A DNA stretch of 41,809 bases, from NCBI GenBank assembly GCA_018303625.1, contig JAGVXV010000017.1:1-41809 (forward strand), in the 5' to 3' direction. Positions 1-6,939 of the stretch are shown here, one piece after another. The translations under genes were made by a program, and so were the position numbers. Origin of the DNA: Candidatus Woesearchaeota archaeon. Lineage in GTDB: Archaea > Nanobdellota > Nanobdellia > Woesearchaeales > GW2011-AR4. The notes beneath the pieces were generated by a model. It had not been told where the DNA came from, did no database searches, and worked only from the letters and a program-made list of their open reading frames with translations. Position 1 is the stretch's first letter, and each line of letters begins with the position of its first letter.

Positions 1-884
1 CGAAAGACGAGCACCAGTTTGATGCGCTGGCATCTTCCTTATTTGCTTTTAACAGCATTAAAAACATGGTGAAAAGGATTGATTTGTTTTTAAGTGAAAA
101 CAATAAAGATAGAATAAGGAATAGGGTTTTGGAATTAGTGCTGCTTAACGGAATAAGCCTAAGAAATGCCATTGACATTATAGAAAAGCCGGAAAAGGAG
201 GAGGTTAGGATAATAAAAAGAGTAATAGAAGAGAATAAGCCGAATAAAAGTGACTTTATCAGATTATACAACAGATTAAAGCTGTGTGAGAGGGAAATTT
301 TATTCCTGAAAAAGCAGAACATCAACCTGAAAAACAGCATAAAGGACACGGAAAACAGGTACAATCGCCTGCTGCGGAAAACAAATGACCAGAAATTTGA
401 TGAAAAGGCTGAAAAATTAATCTCCTATAAGGAAAAGAGGATATTGCTGTTTGACAGTAAGCTGAAAGAGAAGGACGACGAGCTGAATTACATGAAGGAA
501 AATTCAGGGAAACTGGATTATTTTCTGGCTAATATGGGGAATTTCTATTTCGCGAAGAAATTGAAGAATCTGGGAAGCTCTGAATTCAATGAAAAGAGCG
601 CCGTTCTTGGCATAAGGGACGGAGATATGCTGCTTGTTGATGACCCAAATACAATAAGCGAGAATGTCATTAGCATGCTTAAAGGCAGGATTGGCGTTAT
701 TCTTCATAAAGGCGCTGCAAGTGAAAAAACAAAGGGCATTCCTGGCTTTATGTTTATTGACTGCAAACCGGACTTTGAGACCAGGCATTTTGGATTTGTT
801 AAAAAGGAGGCTATTGACAAGGAGATTAAAAAGATAAACCTGATAAGCAAAGTCATAGAAGACTATAAAAAAGAAAAGTGCTGA
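1..884 (+). CDS. DUF460 / COG2433 RNase H-fold nuclease-like protein, C-terminal part
   Basis: The reading frame is open from the left edge (first full codon at 3), so the gene starts outside the window. The ATG at 66 is internal. The first visible residues, DEHQFDALASSLFAF, match the last acidic motif of RuvC/YqgF-like RNase H folds, DEHxxDALA in the archaeal COG2433/DUF460 family. A Lys/Glu-rich coiled coil follows (about 85-170 residues into the visible part), then a globular C-terminal domain ending at the TGA at 882. The family is a predicted archaeal nuclease linked by sequence only to recombination or repair, and its biochemical role is not established. The catalytic N-terminal strands are not visible. 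It converges on the NMD3-like gene with a 3-nt gap. The family call rests on the acidic motif plus the coiled-coil architecture. Confidence 0.7.
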   Translation, partial: KDEHQFDALASSLFAFNSIKNMVKRIDLFLSENNKDRIRNRVLELVLLNGISLRNAIDIIEKPEKEEVRIIKRVIEENKPNKSDFIRLYNRLKLCEREILFLKKQNINLKNSIKDTENRYNRLLRKTNDQKFDEKAEKLISYKEKRILLFDSKLKEKDDELNYMKENSGKLDYFLANMGNFYFAKKLKNLGSSEFNEKSAVLGIRDGDMLLVDDPNTISENVISMLKGRIGVILHKGAASEKTKGIPGFMFIDCKPDFETRHFGFVKKEAIDKEIKKINLISKVIEDYKKEKC

Positions 885-887
885 GGC

Positions 888-1310
888 TCATAAATCCCTG
901 AAGTCCAGCGTAAATTTCCTGCCGGTCGCCATGTCCTTGGCCAGGATTTTTTTGCCCATTCCCATGATTCTGATATTTTCTCCTTTATAGCTGATGATAT
1001 CTCCTTTTTTAAACTCGGGCATCCTGAACATAACACTAACCCTGTAAACATCCTTGCTTGTAACCCTGTTTCTTGTATGCAGCTTCACGCTGGTCTTTAA
1101 TTCGCCGCGGAAGTGCTTTTTCAGCTTTTTTCCCAGGTGCCTCAAAAATTTTTGCGAAGTGAGGTAGATATCAATCCCATTGGTTACATTCTCCTTCTTT
1201 GAGATTAAGCTTATGTCTTCTTTCTCTATTAAATTAAAGACAAACTCCAGTACGCTATTGTTAGGGTTCCTTAACTGCAGTATCCCCTCATAATATCCGC
1301 TATGCCTCAT
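888..1310 (-). CDS. NMD3-like OB-domain protein, short form
   Basis: I take the start at the ATG at 1310, giving 140 residues; the frame runs on upstream, but that extension is hydrophobic and low complexity and overlaps the divergent promoter. The segment YYEGILQLRNP, the middle KFLRHLGKKLKKHF, and TSKDVYRVSVMFRMPEFKKGD resemble the C-terminal two-thirds of archaeal NMD3 proteins, which are related to the eukaryotic 60S subunit export adaptor. Canonical NMD3 carries N-terminal CxxC zinc motifs. None is present here, so only the eIF5A-like/SH3-OB part remains. A role on the large ribosomal subunit or in RNA binding follows from the family and is not shown here. The gene is divergent from signal peptidase, with 64 nt between the chosen starts. 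Confidence 0.65.
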   Translation of the reverse strand: MRHSGYYEGILQLRNPNNSVLEFVFNLIEKEDISLISKKENVTNGIDIYLTSQKFLRHLGKKLKKHFRGELKTSVKLHTRNRVTSKDVYRVSVMFRMPEFKKGDIISYKGENIRIMGMGKKILAKDMATGRKFTLDFRDL

Positions 1311-1374
1311 TTTATTGAAATCTACCTTAAAGAAAAACAAAAAGAATAAAAAGGTTTTGGATAAATCACGGCTG

Positions 1375-2004
1375 ATGGATAAAAAGAAAGCAAAGAAGAT
1401 TCTTAAGGGCGTATGGTACTTTATATGGGAGGATGACAGCATCTGGAGCTGGCTTGTCAATGTAATTCTGGCATTTATTCTTATAAAGTTTATAGTCTAT
1501 CCGGGCTTGGGCTTATTGTTAAGCACTTCGCACCCGATTGTTGCGGTTGTGAGCGAGAGCATGGAGCATAAAGCGAATTTTGATGAGTGGTGGAACAAAA
1601 ACGGCGGATGGTATCTGGAGAAGGGCATAAAAAAAGAGGATTTTCTGCAGTTTTCATTGAAAAACGGATTTAACAAAGGCGATATTATGGTGCTGGTTGG
1701 CAAAACGCCCAGGGATGTTGAGGTTGGCGAGGTCATTGTTTTTATGAGCCATAGGGAAAGGCCAAGGGCTGATCCTATAATCCATAGGGTAGTGGCTAAA
1801 TCTGAAAACAACTCCAGGATAATATTTGAAACCAAAGGAGACAATAACAATAACCAGATTAATACCTGCAATGGGGATAGCTGTACAGACGAGACTGATA
1901 TCTGGGAAAAGCAGGTAATTGGCAAGGCTGTATTAAAAATACCGTTTTTGGGATATATAAAGATATGGTTTGTCGGGATTTTAGGATTTTTAGGCATAAA
2001 ATGA
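1375..2004 (+). CDS. Signal peptidase I, archaeal/ER (Sec11) type
   Basis: This is a membrane-bound serine protease that removes signal peptides from secreted proteins. With the ATG at 1375 it has 209 residues; in-frame TTG codons at 1315 and 1357 are alternative starts that only add Lys-rich residues. A membrane segment lies at about residues 25-50. The nucleophile is Ser62 in the motif SESMEH. The second catalytic residue is His in PIIHRVV, not the bacterial Lys, which places it in the Sec11/archaeal group. A GDNN segment follows, as in the family, and could carry the acidic member. A hydrophobic C-terminal stretch (IKIWFVGILGFLGI) could be a second membrane anchor. An insertion between the Ser and the next conserved block (residues 65-100, WWNKNGGWYLEKG) is longer than in typical short forms. 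Confidence 0.88.
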   Translation: MDKKKAKKILKGVWYFIWEDDSIWSWLVNVILAFILIKFIVYPGLGLLLSTSHPIVAVVSESMEHKANFDEWWNKNGGWYLEKGIKKEDFLQFSLKNGFNKGDIMVLVGKTPRDVEVGEVIVFMSHRERPRADPIIHRVVAKSENNSRIIFETKGDNNNNQINTCNGDSCTDETDIWEKQVIGKAVLKIPFLGYIKIWFVGILGFLGIK

Positions 2005-2042
2005 AAAGATTATTAAACAGATGTTAAGAATATTCAGTTAAA

Positions 2043-2360
2043 ATGTTTTGTCCTAAATGCGGCTCGATTTTGCTTCCAAAAAAGGAAGGCAGCAAAAAAT
2101 TGCTTGCGTGCTCATGCGGCTATAAGACTTCTGATGTGCAAAATACAAAGATAAGGGAAACCATAACAAAAAAAGCCTTGCCTGTCGAGGTTATAAGCAA
2201 AGGCGAGCTTGAAACCCTCCCAAAGACCAAGGTCCAGTGCCCAAAATGCGGCCATAGCATGGCTTATTATTGGCTTGTCCAGACAAGGGCCGGAGATGAG
2301 CCTGAAACAAAGTTCTTAAGGTGCGAGAAATGCAGCCATACCTGGCGGGATTATAATTGA
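2043..2360 (+). CDS. Transcription factor S (TFS), TFIIS-like transcript cleavage factor
   Basis: At 105 residues this is the normal length for archaeal TFS, which binds RNA polymerase and stimulates cleavage of the RNA 3' end in backtracked complexes. There are two zinc ribbons: CPKCG at residues 3-7 with CSC at about 23-25, and CPKCGH at about 66 with CEKCSHTW near the C-terminus. The acidic hairpin that reaches into the polymerase active site is present as RAGDEPET, matching the family Asp-Glu pair. The N-terminal ribbon is close to that of RpoM/RPB9, from which the family descends. The start is an ATG 38 nt after the signal peptidase stop. The 3' end overlaps the convergent receiver-like gene by 10 nt. 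Confidence 0.93.
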   Translation: MFCPKCGSILLPKKEGSKKLLACSCGYKTSDVQNTKIRETITKKALPVEVISKGELETLPKTKVQCPKCGHSMAYYWLVQTRAGDEPETKFLRCEKCSHTWRDYN

Positions 2361-2803
2361 GTCTGTGTTTTAGCCTTATACCTCTCAAAAGCGTTTAGCA
2401 CTTTACCATGAAATTCTTCCAAAAGAACAGGTTTTCCTATTTGGTCTTCAGGTAAAGGGTGATGAGTTTTTTGGACTGCGTCATATTTTCTATATGATGT
2501 CTTTAAAAATTCTGGGTCTGTGGGGTTGCTTCTATACTCTAAAAATAATTTCCTGATAGAGGTTTTTAATCCTGGGTCATCTACTTTTTTTTGGTCGATA
2601 ACTACGACTGCGACTTTATCTAGAGTAGAAATATCATCAATTTTCTCTCCATCACTGATAATACTTGCTAGGGTATGTTGATTAAATGGCAATACGCTAA
2701 ATCCAACTAAAGCTAATTCCCTGCAATACTCTGCGACAATATTTCCATCATCTGATACAACCATCACGTAAAGGTCTTTTTCTATTTTTTGCTGTTCTTT
2801 CAT
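2351..2803 (-). CDS. Stand-alone receiver (CheY-like) domain protein, putative
   Basis: This 150-residue protein has no domain beyond what looks like a response-regulator receiver fold. An N-terminal strand leads into the acidic pair Asp18-Asp19 (VVSDDG). The next buried strand, AVVVID, ends in Asp70 at the phospho-acceptor position, and Lys124-Pro125 (GKPVLLEEF) matches the conserved Lys-Pro before the last helix. The order and approximate spacing fit CheY, although loops are longer and the Thr/Ser switch residue is unclear. No histidine kinase is encoded in the window. The gene is divergent from DUF167; a 16-bp AT palindrome and a TTTATATA-type box lie just upstream. I did not identify the exact family, so the call rests on residue placement. 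Confidence 0.5.
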   Translation of the reverse strand: MKEQQKIEKDLYVMVVSDDGNIVAEYCRELALVGFSVLPFNQHTLASIISDGEKIDDISTLDKVAVVVIDQKKVDDPGLKTSIRKLFLEYRSNPTDPEFLKTSYRKYDAVQKTHHPLPEDQIGKPVLLEEFHGKVLNAFERYKAKTQTQL

Positions 2804-2815
2804 TTTATTTAAATT

Positions 2816-2831
2816 ATATTAAATTTAATAT
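2816..2831. promoter_or_regulatory. 16-bp AT-only palindrome upstream of receiver-like gene
   Basis: The bases ATATTAAATTTAATAT form a perfect 16-bp palindrome, 12 nt before the ATG of the receiver-like gene. A second, imperfect inverted repeat (ACTAT-TAT-ATAGT, 2837-2849) lies next to it. Beyond that, a TATATAAA stretch at about 2860-2867 can serve as a TATA box on both strands for the divergent receiver-like and DUF167 genes. It could be an operator, but AT-rich spacers give such palindromes by chance fairly often. Confidence 0.3.
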
Positions 2832-2890
2832 TATTAACTATTATATAGTAATAACATACCTATATAAACCTTTCGGTTTTTAGCCTGTAA

Positions 2891-3121
2891 ATGCAAATCA
2901 ATGGGAAATCATTCAAAATAATTGTAAAAGCGAATGCCCCAAGAAACGAGATAGTAAGATTTGACGATGAAAAGAAAGCCTATATTGTAAATATCAAGGC
3001 AAAGGCTGAGCAGAACAAGGCAAACATAGAAATCATTAAATTCTTTTCAAGGCTTTTAAAGAAAGATGCCAGGATAATCAAAGGGTTAAAAAGCAAGGAG
3101 AAAATCCTAAGGCTGGAATGA
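2891..3121 (+). CDS. DUF167 / YggU family protein (UPF0235)
   Basis: This 76-residue protein has the compact DUF167 fold pattern: a first strand FKIIVKANAPRNEIV, then YIVNIKAKAEQNKANIEIIKFF and a last strand leading to GLKSKEKILRLE. The A-x-x-N-K-A-N box is the family signature (usually PEGGKANxxLI; here AEQNKANIEII). The family is widespread in bacteria, archaea and eukaryotes, and its biochemical function is unknown. The start ATG lies about 25 nt after a TATA-like sequence (about 2860-2868), so the transcript may be leaderless. It is followed 63 nt later by the coiled-coil gene on the same strand. Confidence 0.82.
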   Translation: MQINGKSFKIIVKANAPRNEIVRFDDEKKAYIVNIKAKAEQNKANIEIIKFFSRLLKKDARIIKGLKSKEKILRLE

Positions 3122-3184
3122 GGCATAATAAAAAAATATTTAAACAATAAAAAAACTTTGGCTGTAAAAGAGGTGGTTATTTAT

Positions 3185-4111
3185 ATGCTGCAAAAAGGCA
3201 TTGGCAGGTTTCTGGCTGTTGCATTTCTATCAGGAATTTTAAAGAGGAGGGAAGAAGGGATTTTGCCACCGCCTCCTCCTTTTCCTAAATTTGAGCTGGA
3301 AGGTACTGAAGAGAAAGAAGAATTTGTGCCAAAAAGGTTTATTGGGCAAAAAAGCCAAAGAGAGCCGGAAAAGGAGAAAAAATTAAGCCAGAAAAGGGAA
3401 AAAGAAGAGCTGATTAAGCAGAAAAAGATAGCCGAAAAAGAGATGTTAATGGAGTTAAAAATTAGGCAGAAAGAGGGAAAAAAAAGAAAAGAGCTTGAAA
3501 AAGCAGAGAAGCTAAAGGAAAAAAAGGAGCTGATAAGGCAAAAGGCTGAGGAAGAAAGGGAAAGAAAAATAGTTGAAAAGGAGATTAAGGAAACTAAAGT
3601 CAGGGCGGGACAAAAGCCCCAGATTCTGAAAAAGCCTCTTTTTGAAGATAGCAGATTTGACAGGGAATTAAGGGAATTGGAAGAAGGATTAGATGTTCCA
3701 AAGGCCATGCCTATAGACAGAAAAATAGAAGAGAATATAGTAAAGCCGCATGAGGTTATAAAGGCAGAGGAAGAGATTGAAAGGGCCATCCAGGGAATAA
3801 AGAATTACAAAGAGAAAAAATCCATATTTGGCGGATTATTCGGAAAAAGGCCTAAAGCTGCGGAAGAGCTGCCAGTGGAGTTTATGCCAAAAACCTTTGA
3901 AAAAATAGATAAGGTTGAGGACATTATGAATAAGGTACACGCAGCCAGGAGCGCCCTGATGGACTTTAATCTTGACAGGGCAAAAAGCATTTATATAGGA
4001 ATAATGGGCATTTACAACAGTTTATCAGTGCAAGAAAAGAAAAAAGTTTATCAGGAAATTAAAGACCTTTACGACGAAAGGAAAAATGCTGAATCCCTGG
4101 CAATAAGATAG
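3185..4111 (+). CDS. Lys/Glu-rich coiled-coil protein with proline-rich segment and helical C-terminal domain
   Basis: The ATG at 3185 is preferred because a GAGGTGG ribosome binding site precedes it by a few bases; an in-frame TTG at 3158 is the alternative. The 308-residue protein begins with a hydrophobic stretch (GRFLAVAFLSGIL), then a Pro run (LPPPPPFPKFELEG) and about 100 residues of highly charged Lys/Glu coiled coil. A globular helical C-terminus covers roughly the last 70 residues (KVHAARSALMDFNLDRAKSI..., ending with KKVYQEIKDLYDERK). That C-terminal unit looks like a single TPR-like helical hairpin of a kind I associate with DPANN proteins. No enzymatic motif is visible and the function is unknown. 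The proline-rich segment recalls the one in the gene at 38765. The stop codon abuts that of the convergent next gene with no gap. Confidence 0.7.
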   Translation: MLQKGIGRFLAVAFLSGILKRREEGILPPPPPFPKFELEGTEEKEEFVPKRFIGQKSQREPEKEKKLSQKREKEELIKQKKIAEKEMLMELKIRQKEGKKRKELEKAEKLKEKKELIRQKAEEERERKIVEKEIKETKVRAGQKPQILKKPLFEDSRFDRELRELEEGLDVPKAMPIDRKIEENIVKPHEVIKAEEEIERAIQGIKNYKEKKSIFGGLFGKRPKAAEELPVEFMPKTFEKIDKVEDIMNKVHAARSALMDFNLDRAKSIYIGIMGIYNSLSVQEKKKVYQEIKDLYDERKNAESLAIR

Positions 4112-4840
4112 TTATTTTATCTCTATTTTATCCCCAATGGCAAAATTCAGCTCTTTATTGGCATTTCCGTTTTTAATTGAAATCTCCAAAGTATTGGAGC
4201 TGCCTTTTATCAAAAAAAGCCCGTTTTCATTGGCTTCAGTGTAAGTTTCAAAAAATTTTAGCGTTTTTTTAATGTTTTTTATTTTGACGCTGTATGAATT
4301 TTTATTTAAGTGATGTAGATTGGTTATTATATCCCCGAAATTGTCTATCCTTACAATTTCTCCAGTCCTGTTTTTTAAATAAAAATTTAATTTGTCCCTT
4401 ATGATGGTTTTAGCTCCTAATTTGTTTATACTGATTCCATTTTCCAGTTTTGCCGCTGCTTTTGCGAAAACATCCCTGCCGTGGAATGTTTTTGATGTAC
4501 TCTTATCTTTACTGAGCCCTATTACCTCCAGAATTTTATCTTCATTGGCTGCGGGAAACATCAATCCATTGTCAGGCCCCACAAAAAAATAGTTTTTTGT
4601 CTTTATTGCAATGCCCCGCCTCCCAGTTCCAACGCCGGGGTCAACAACACATAAGAAAACTGTTTTTTTTGGAAAATATCTGTAGGAGTTCAGCAAAATC
4701 CATGCCCCTTCCCTGATTTCTTGGGCGCTGACGTTGTTGTATAAATCAACAATTCTGGCATTTTTTGCTATGGAGCAGATAACTCCCTTTATAATACCGA
4801 GATATTCAGAGTTTCCAAAATCGCTCAAAATTGCTATCAT
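4112..4840 (-). CDS. SAM hydroxide adenosyltransferase (DUF62)
   Basis: The family hydrolyses S-adenosylmethionine to adenosine and methionine using water/hydroxide as nucleophile, and is related to bacterial fluorinases and chlorinases. The 242-residue protein shows the family landmarks in order: LSDFG near the N-terminus, VDPGVGTGRR, GPDNGL, TFHGRDVFAKAAA, and DNFGDIITN at the start of the C-terminal barrel. The Asp of SDFG, the Arg-Asp of HGRD and the Asn of GPDNG correspond to the ligand-contacting positions in the family. The ATG at 4840 puts MIAILSDFG at the N-terminus, as usual; the frame extends to a TTG at 4849. It is divergent from thymidylate kinase, about 93 nt away. Confidence 0.9.
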   Translation of the reverse strand: MIAILSDFGNSEYLGIIKGVICSIAKNARIVDLYNNVSAQEIREGAWILLNSYRYFPKKTVFLCVVDPGVGTGRRGIAIKTKNYFFVGPDNGLMFPAANEDKILEVIGLSKDKSTSKTFHGRDVFAKAAAKLENGISINKLGAKTIIRDKLNFYLKNRTGEIVRIDNFGDIITNLHHLNKNSYSVKIKNIKKTLKFFETYTEANENGLFLIKGSSNTLEISIKNGNANKELNFAIGDKIEIK

Positions 4841-4933
4841 TGCCTGCAATTAGTTTATTTTCTTTTAAAATATTTCTTTTTAAGTGCTATTAATTCAAAA
4901 AAATTAATAAATAGCGTATTTTTCTGCAGGCAT

Positions 4934-5554
4934 ATGGGGAAAAGCCTTTTTATAGTAATAGACGGCTTGGACGGCTCGGGCAAAAGCGAGATAGTAAAGA
5001 TGCTTCATAATTACCTCTTCTCAAAAAGCAAAAAATACAGGATTTTGACAACAAGGGAGCCAACAAACGGCACTTATGGGACAAAGATAAGAAAGATTTT
5101 AGGTGAAGAAAAAGATCCGGACGTGAATGCCGAAAATCTGCTGGAACTGTTTACAAAAGATAGGGATGAGCATTTAAAAAACGTCATTTTGCCTTTTCTG
5201 GAAAAATCAAATGAGCACGAATTAAACATTGTCCTATGCGACCGCTATTACTATTCAACAATTGCTTTCCAGTGCACTCAAGGCCTGGATGTCAGAAAAG
5301 TAATAGAAAAAAACGAAAAATTCAGGAAGCCTGATATAGCATTAATCATGGATATAGAGCCTGAAATTGCCCTGGATAGGATAAAATACAGGGAAAAGGA
5401 GAAATTCGAGCAGATAGGATTTATGAAAAAATTAAGAAAGAATTTTTTAAAGCTTCCAAGTTTATTGAGCGATAATATTAAAATTGTTGATGCATCTAAG
5501 AGTCTGCATGAAGTGTTTGAAGAAATAAAAAAAGAAGTTGATAAGCTGCTTTAA
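4934..5554 (+). CDS. tmk: Thymidylate kinase (dTMP kinase)
   Basis: This enzyme phosphorylates dTMP to dTDP with ATP, an essential step in dTTP synthesis. The 206-residue length is standard. The P-loop is GLDGSGKS (residues 11-18). TTREPTNGTYG gives the DR(E)P-type loop that binds the nucleotide monophosphate, and CDRYYYSTIAFQ contains the conserved DRYxxS motif. The LID segment is DRIKYREKEKFEQ. The start ATG has a TATA-like stretch (AATAAATAG, about 4905-4914) close upstream, suggesting a short leader. The 3' end overlaps the convergent alpha/beta-hydrolase-like gene by 4 nt. dUTPase, a second dTTP-pathway enzyme, is encoded at 19.0 kb. Confidence 0.92.
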   Translation: MGKSLFIVIDGLDGSGKSEIVKMLHNYLFSKSKKYRILTTREPTNGTYGTKIRKILGEEKDPDVNAENLLELFTKDRDEHLKNVILPFLEKSNEHELNIVLCDRYYYSTIAFQCTQGLDVRKVIEKNEKFRKPDIALIMDIEPEIALDRIKYREKEKFEQIGFMKKLRKNFLKLPSLLSDNIKIVDASKSLHEVFEEIKKEVDKLL

Positions 5555-6594
5555 GCTGCTTTCTTCATAGGCATTAACAGGTAACTGGAATTTATCGTCA
5601 TAGTCGGCTCAAAATTATGGTATTTTGCCTTTGCTGTTTGCCTGATTATATCTCCTAAAAACCTTGCATCTTTGCCTACAACTACGCTTGAATGCACTGT
5701 TGTTTTTGGAAGGGTATATACAGGGCATATTGTCGGCGCTTTTGAGTGTCCGCCAAACAGCGCCTCAAAAGGCTCCATTAATGGGGTGTTGGTGCTCACA
5801 TAAACAATCTTTTTTGGGTCTACATATTTTTCCATATCCCCCTTGTCACTATCTACACAATAAATCATGCTGATATTGTCATGACCATATTTTTTCACAT
5901 GATCGCGTATATCATCGTGACCACTGCTGTAGGCTATTACAATAGGAGCTTTTCCTACTGTTTTCATGGAGTAATTCAAAAAATCATTTAATCTTCCATC
6001 TTTTCTCCTAATCCTTATTGTAGGGATTCCTGTATATCTTTCTATATGCTTCCCAGTTACCGGAAAGCTTCCTAATCCTGGAGCTAATATAGCTATCAAA
6101 TCTGTATGTTTTGAGGCTTCCTGGATTTTTCTGTATGCGTCTTCCTCAGCCTCCACATCGAGATAACCTTTGACTATATTTGCAGTTTCCTTTACCCACA
6201 AGCCTATCTCAGAATCAAGAAAATGATCTTCGAGAACATCCTCCAGGTTCTTATCAAAAAATGATTCAAACTGTGACGCTTTTCCAGCACTTTTTACAGT
6301 ATCAGAAATATCTTTGCCTTTTGCGCCTTTCTCTCTTGACCTTGCTCTTGCCTCTTTTAGGCTTATAACCTTGCCATCGTAAACTGGCTTATTTTCTTCG
6401 CCATTCTCATAATCTCTAGAACTAACACTCCATTTTTTCCCTTCGCCATCTTCAGCTTCTTCCCCAGAACTATAAGTATCTTTAACATCCTTTTCCTCAT
6501 TTTCAGCTGAAGCCTTTTGGATTTCTTCCTTTTGGCTTTCAGCTTCGATTGTATTTGCTTCAGCAACAGCTTCAGCAGCGCCATCTTCACTCAT
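5551..6594 (-). CDS. Alpha/beta-hydrolase-like protein with acidic N-terminal tail
   Basis: The first about 105 of 347 residues are acidic, repetitive and probably disordered. The rest, about residues 160-330, reads like an alpha/beta hydrolase: APGLG after the first strand (171-175), a nucleophile elbow AYSSG with Ser223 (221-225), and His301 in KTTVHSS at the place of the catalytic His. The Asp expected after the sixth or seventh strand is not conserved (STNTPLMEP), so activity is uncertain. The same domain, by clear similarity along its length, is inserted in the ATP-grasp protein encoded at 7446-8876; shared stretches include PGLG, GxPTIR/GIKTIR, PIVI-A/G-YS, SDKG and DPK. It is the second gene of an operon, starting inside the end of the RHH regulator gene. 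Substrate unknown. Confidence 0.7.
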   Translation of the reverse strand: MSEDGAAEAVAEANTIEAESQKEEIQKASAENEEKDVKDTYSSGEEAEDGEGKKWSVSSRDYENGEENKPVYDGKVISLKEARARSREKGAKGKDISDTVKSAGKASQFESFFDKNLEDVLEDHFLDSEIGLWVKETANIVKGYLDVEAEEDAYRKIQEASKHTDLIAILAPGLGSFPVTGKHIERYTGIPTIRIRRKDGRLNDFLNYSMKTVGKAPIVIAYSSGHDDIRDHVKKYGHDNISMIYCVDSDKGDMEKYVDPKKIVYVSTNTPLMEPFEALFGGHSKAPTICPVYTLPKTTVHSSVVVGKDARFLGDIIRQTAKAKYHNFEPTMTINSSYLLMPMKKAA

Positions 6595-6736
6595 TTTGAC
6601 CCCTATCTTGTTTTAATATTGAGGTTACAGCATACTCTATCAGATGGCTCTTATTCCTGAATCTTCCAGTCTTAAGAGCATCCTCTAATTGAGAAACTGT
6701 TTCGCTGTCCATTGATATGCTTAGTTTTTGTTTCAT
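6587..6736 (-). CDS. Ribbon-helix-helix (CopG/ParD-type) transcriptional regulator, 49 aa
   Basis: This small gene translates to 49 residues. It starts MKQKLSISMDSETVSQL and continues with LKTGRFRNKSHLIEYAVTSIL. This is the RHH pattern: a short N-terminal beta strand (QKLSISM) that would insert in the DNA major groove, helix A (SETVSQLEDALKTG), the turn FRNKSHLI and helix B. RHH proteins of this size bind DNA as dimers and often repress their own operon, including antitoxins of toxin-antitoxin pairs. The stop codon overlaps the start of the alpha/beta-hydrolase-like gene by 8 nt, so the two are almost certainly co-translated. A palindromic TACTACT operator-like sequence sits between its TATA box and its start. 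Confidence 0.85.
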   Translation of the reverse strand: MKQKLSISMDSETVSQLEDALKTGRFRNKSHLIEYAVTSILKQDRGQNE

Positions 6737-6741
6737 TTTAA

Positions 6742-6768
6742 TACTACTAAGTAGTAGGAAATACTACT
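6742..6768 (-). promoter_or_regulatory. Probable RHH operator: palindrome plus third half-site
   Basis: The bases TACTACT-A-AGTAGTA (6742-6756) form a perfect 7-bp-arm inverted repeat, and a third TACTACT half-site follows at 6762-6768. The palindrome covers the expected transcription start of the RHH operon and the third half-site abuts its TATA box, so binding there would block initiation. Autoregulation by the adjacent RHH protein is inferred. A further TACTACT occurs at 6896-6902, upstream of the divergent gene at 6940. Confidence 0.65.
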
Positions 6769-6775
6769 ATATAAA
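6768..6775 (-). promoter_or_regulatory. TATA box of the RHH / alpha-beta-hydrolase-like operon
   Basis: Read on the minus strand the sequence is TTTATATA, the archaeal TATA consensus. It lies about 32-39 nt upstream of the RHH start codon, which predicts a transcript with a leader of about 10 nt that begins inside the TACTACT palindrome. Confidence 0.6.
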
Positions 6776-6861
6776 TCTTTTGTTTTTTGACTACCAGAAA
6801 ATGGTTATAGAAAGCCTGCAGAGGCAAAATTTTAGGTTTTTAAAGAAAAAGCGGACAATAT

Positions 6862-6880
6862 TTATTTTCCATATTGAAAT
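6862..6880 (+). promoter_or_regulatory. Upstream element copy A (19 nt)
   Basis: TTATTTTCCATATTGAAAT lies 29 nt before the TATA-like CTTAAATA (6910-6917) and 59 nt before the ATG of the gene at 6940. Two near-identical copies occur at 31724 and 38665, also upstream of plus-strand genes. Its position fits an activator-binding site; the binding protein is unknown. Confidence 0.5.
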
Positions 6881-6939
6881 TATATGTAATTATTTTACTA
6901 CTAGAAAAGCTTAAATAAGGTATAATCAATCTATGATAA

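Noticed and set aside
3181-3789. 202-residue Ser/Phe-rich minus-strand frame
   Set aside because: It is the antisense of the Lys/Glu-rich coiled coil; its low-complexity Ser/Phe content follows from GAA/AAA codons on the other strand.
6741-6939. A 65-residue plus-strand frame in the spacer between the RHH operon and the gene at 6940
   Set aside because: It crosses the RHH start and operator, is rich in Phe/Ile/Lys from AT-rich DNA, and overlaps two promoter regions. The spacer is better read as regulatory.
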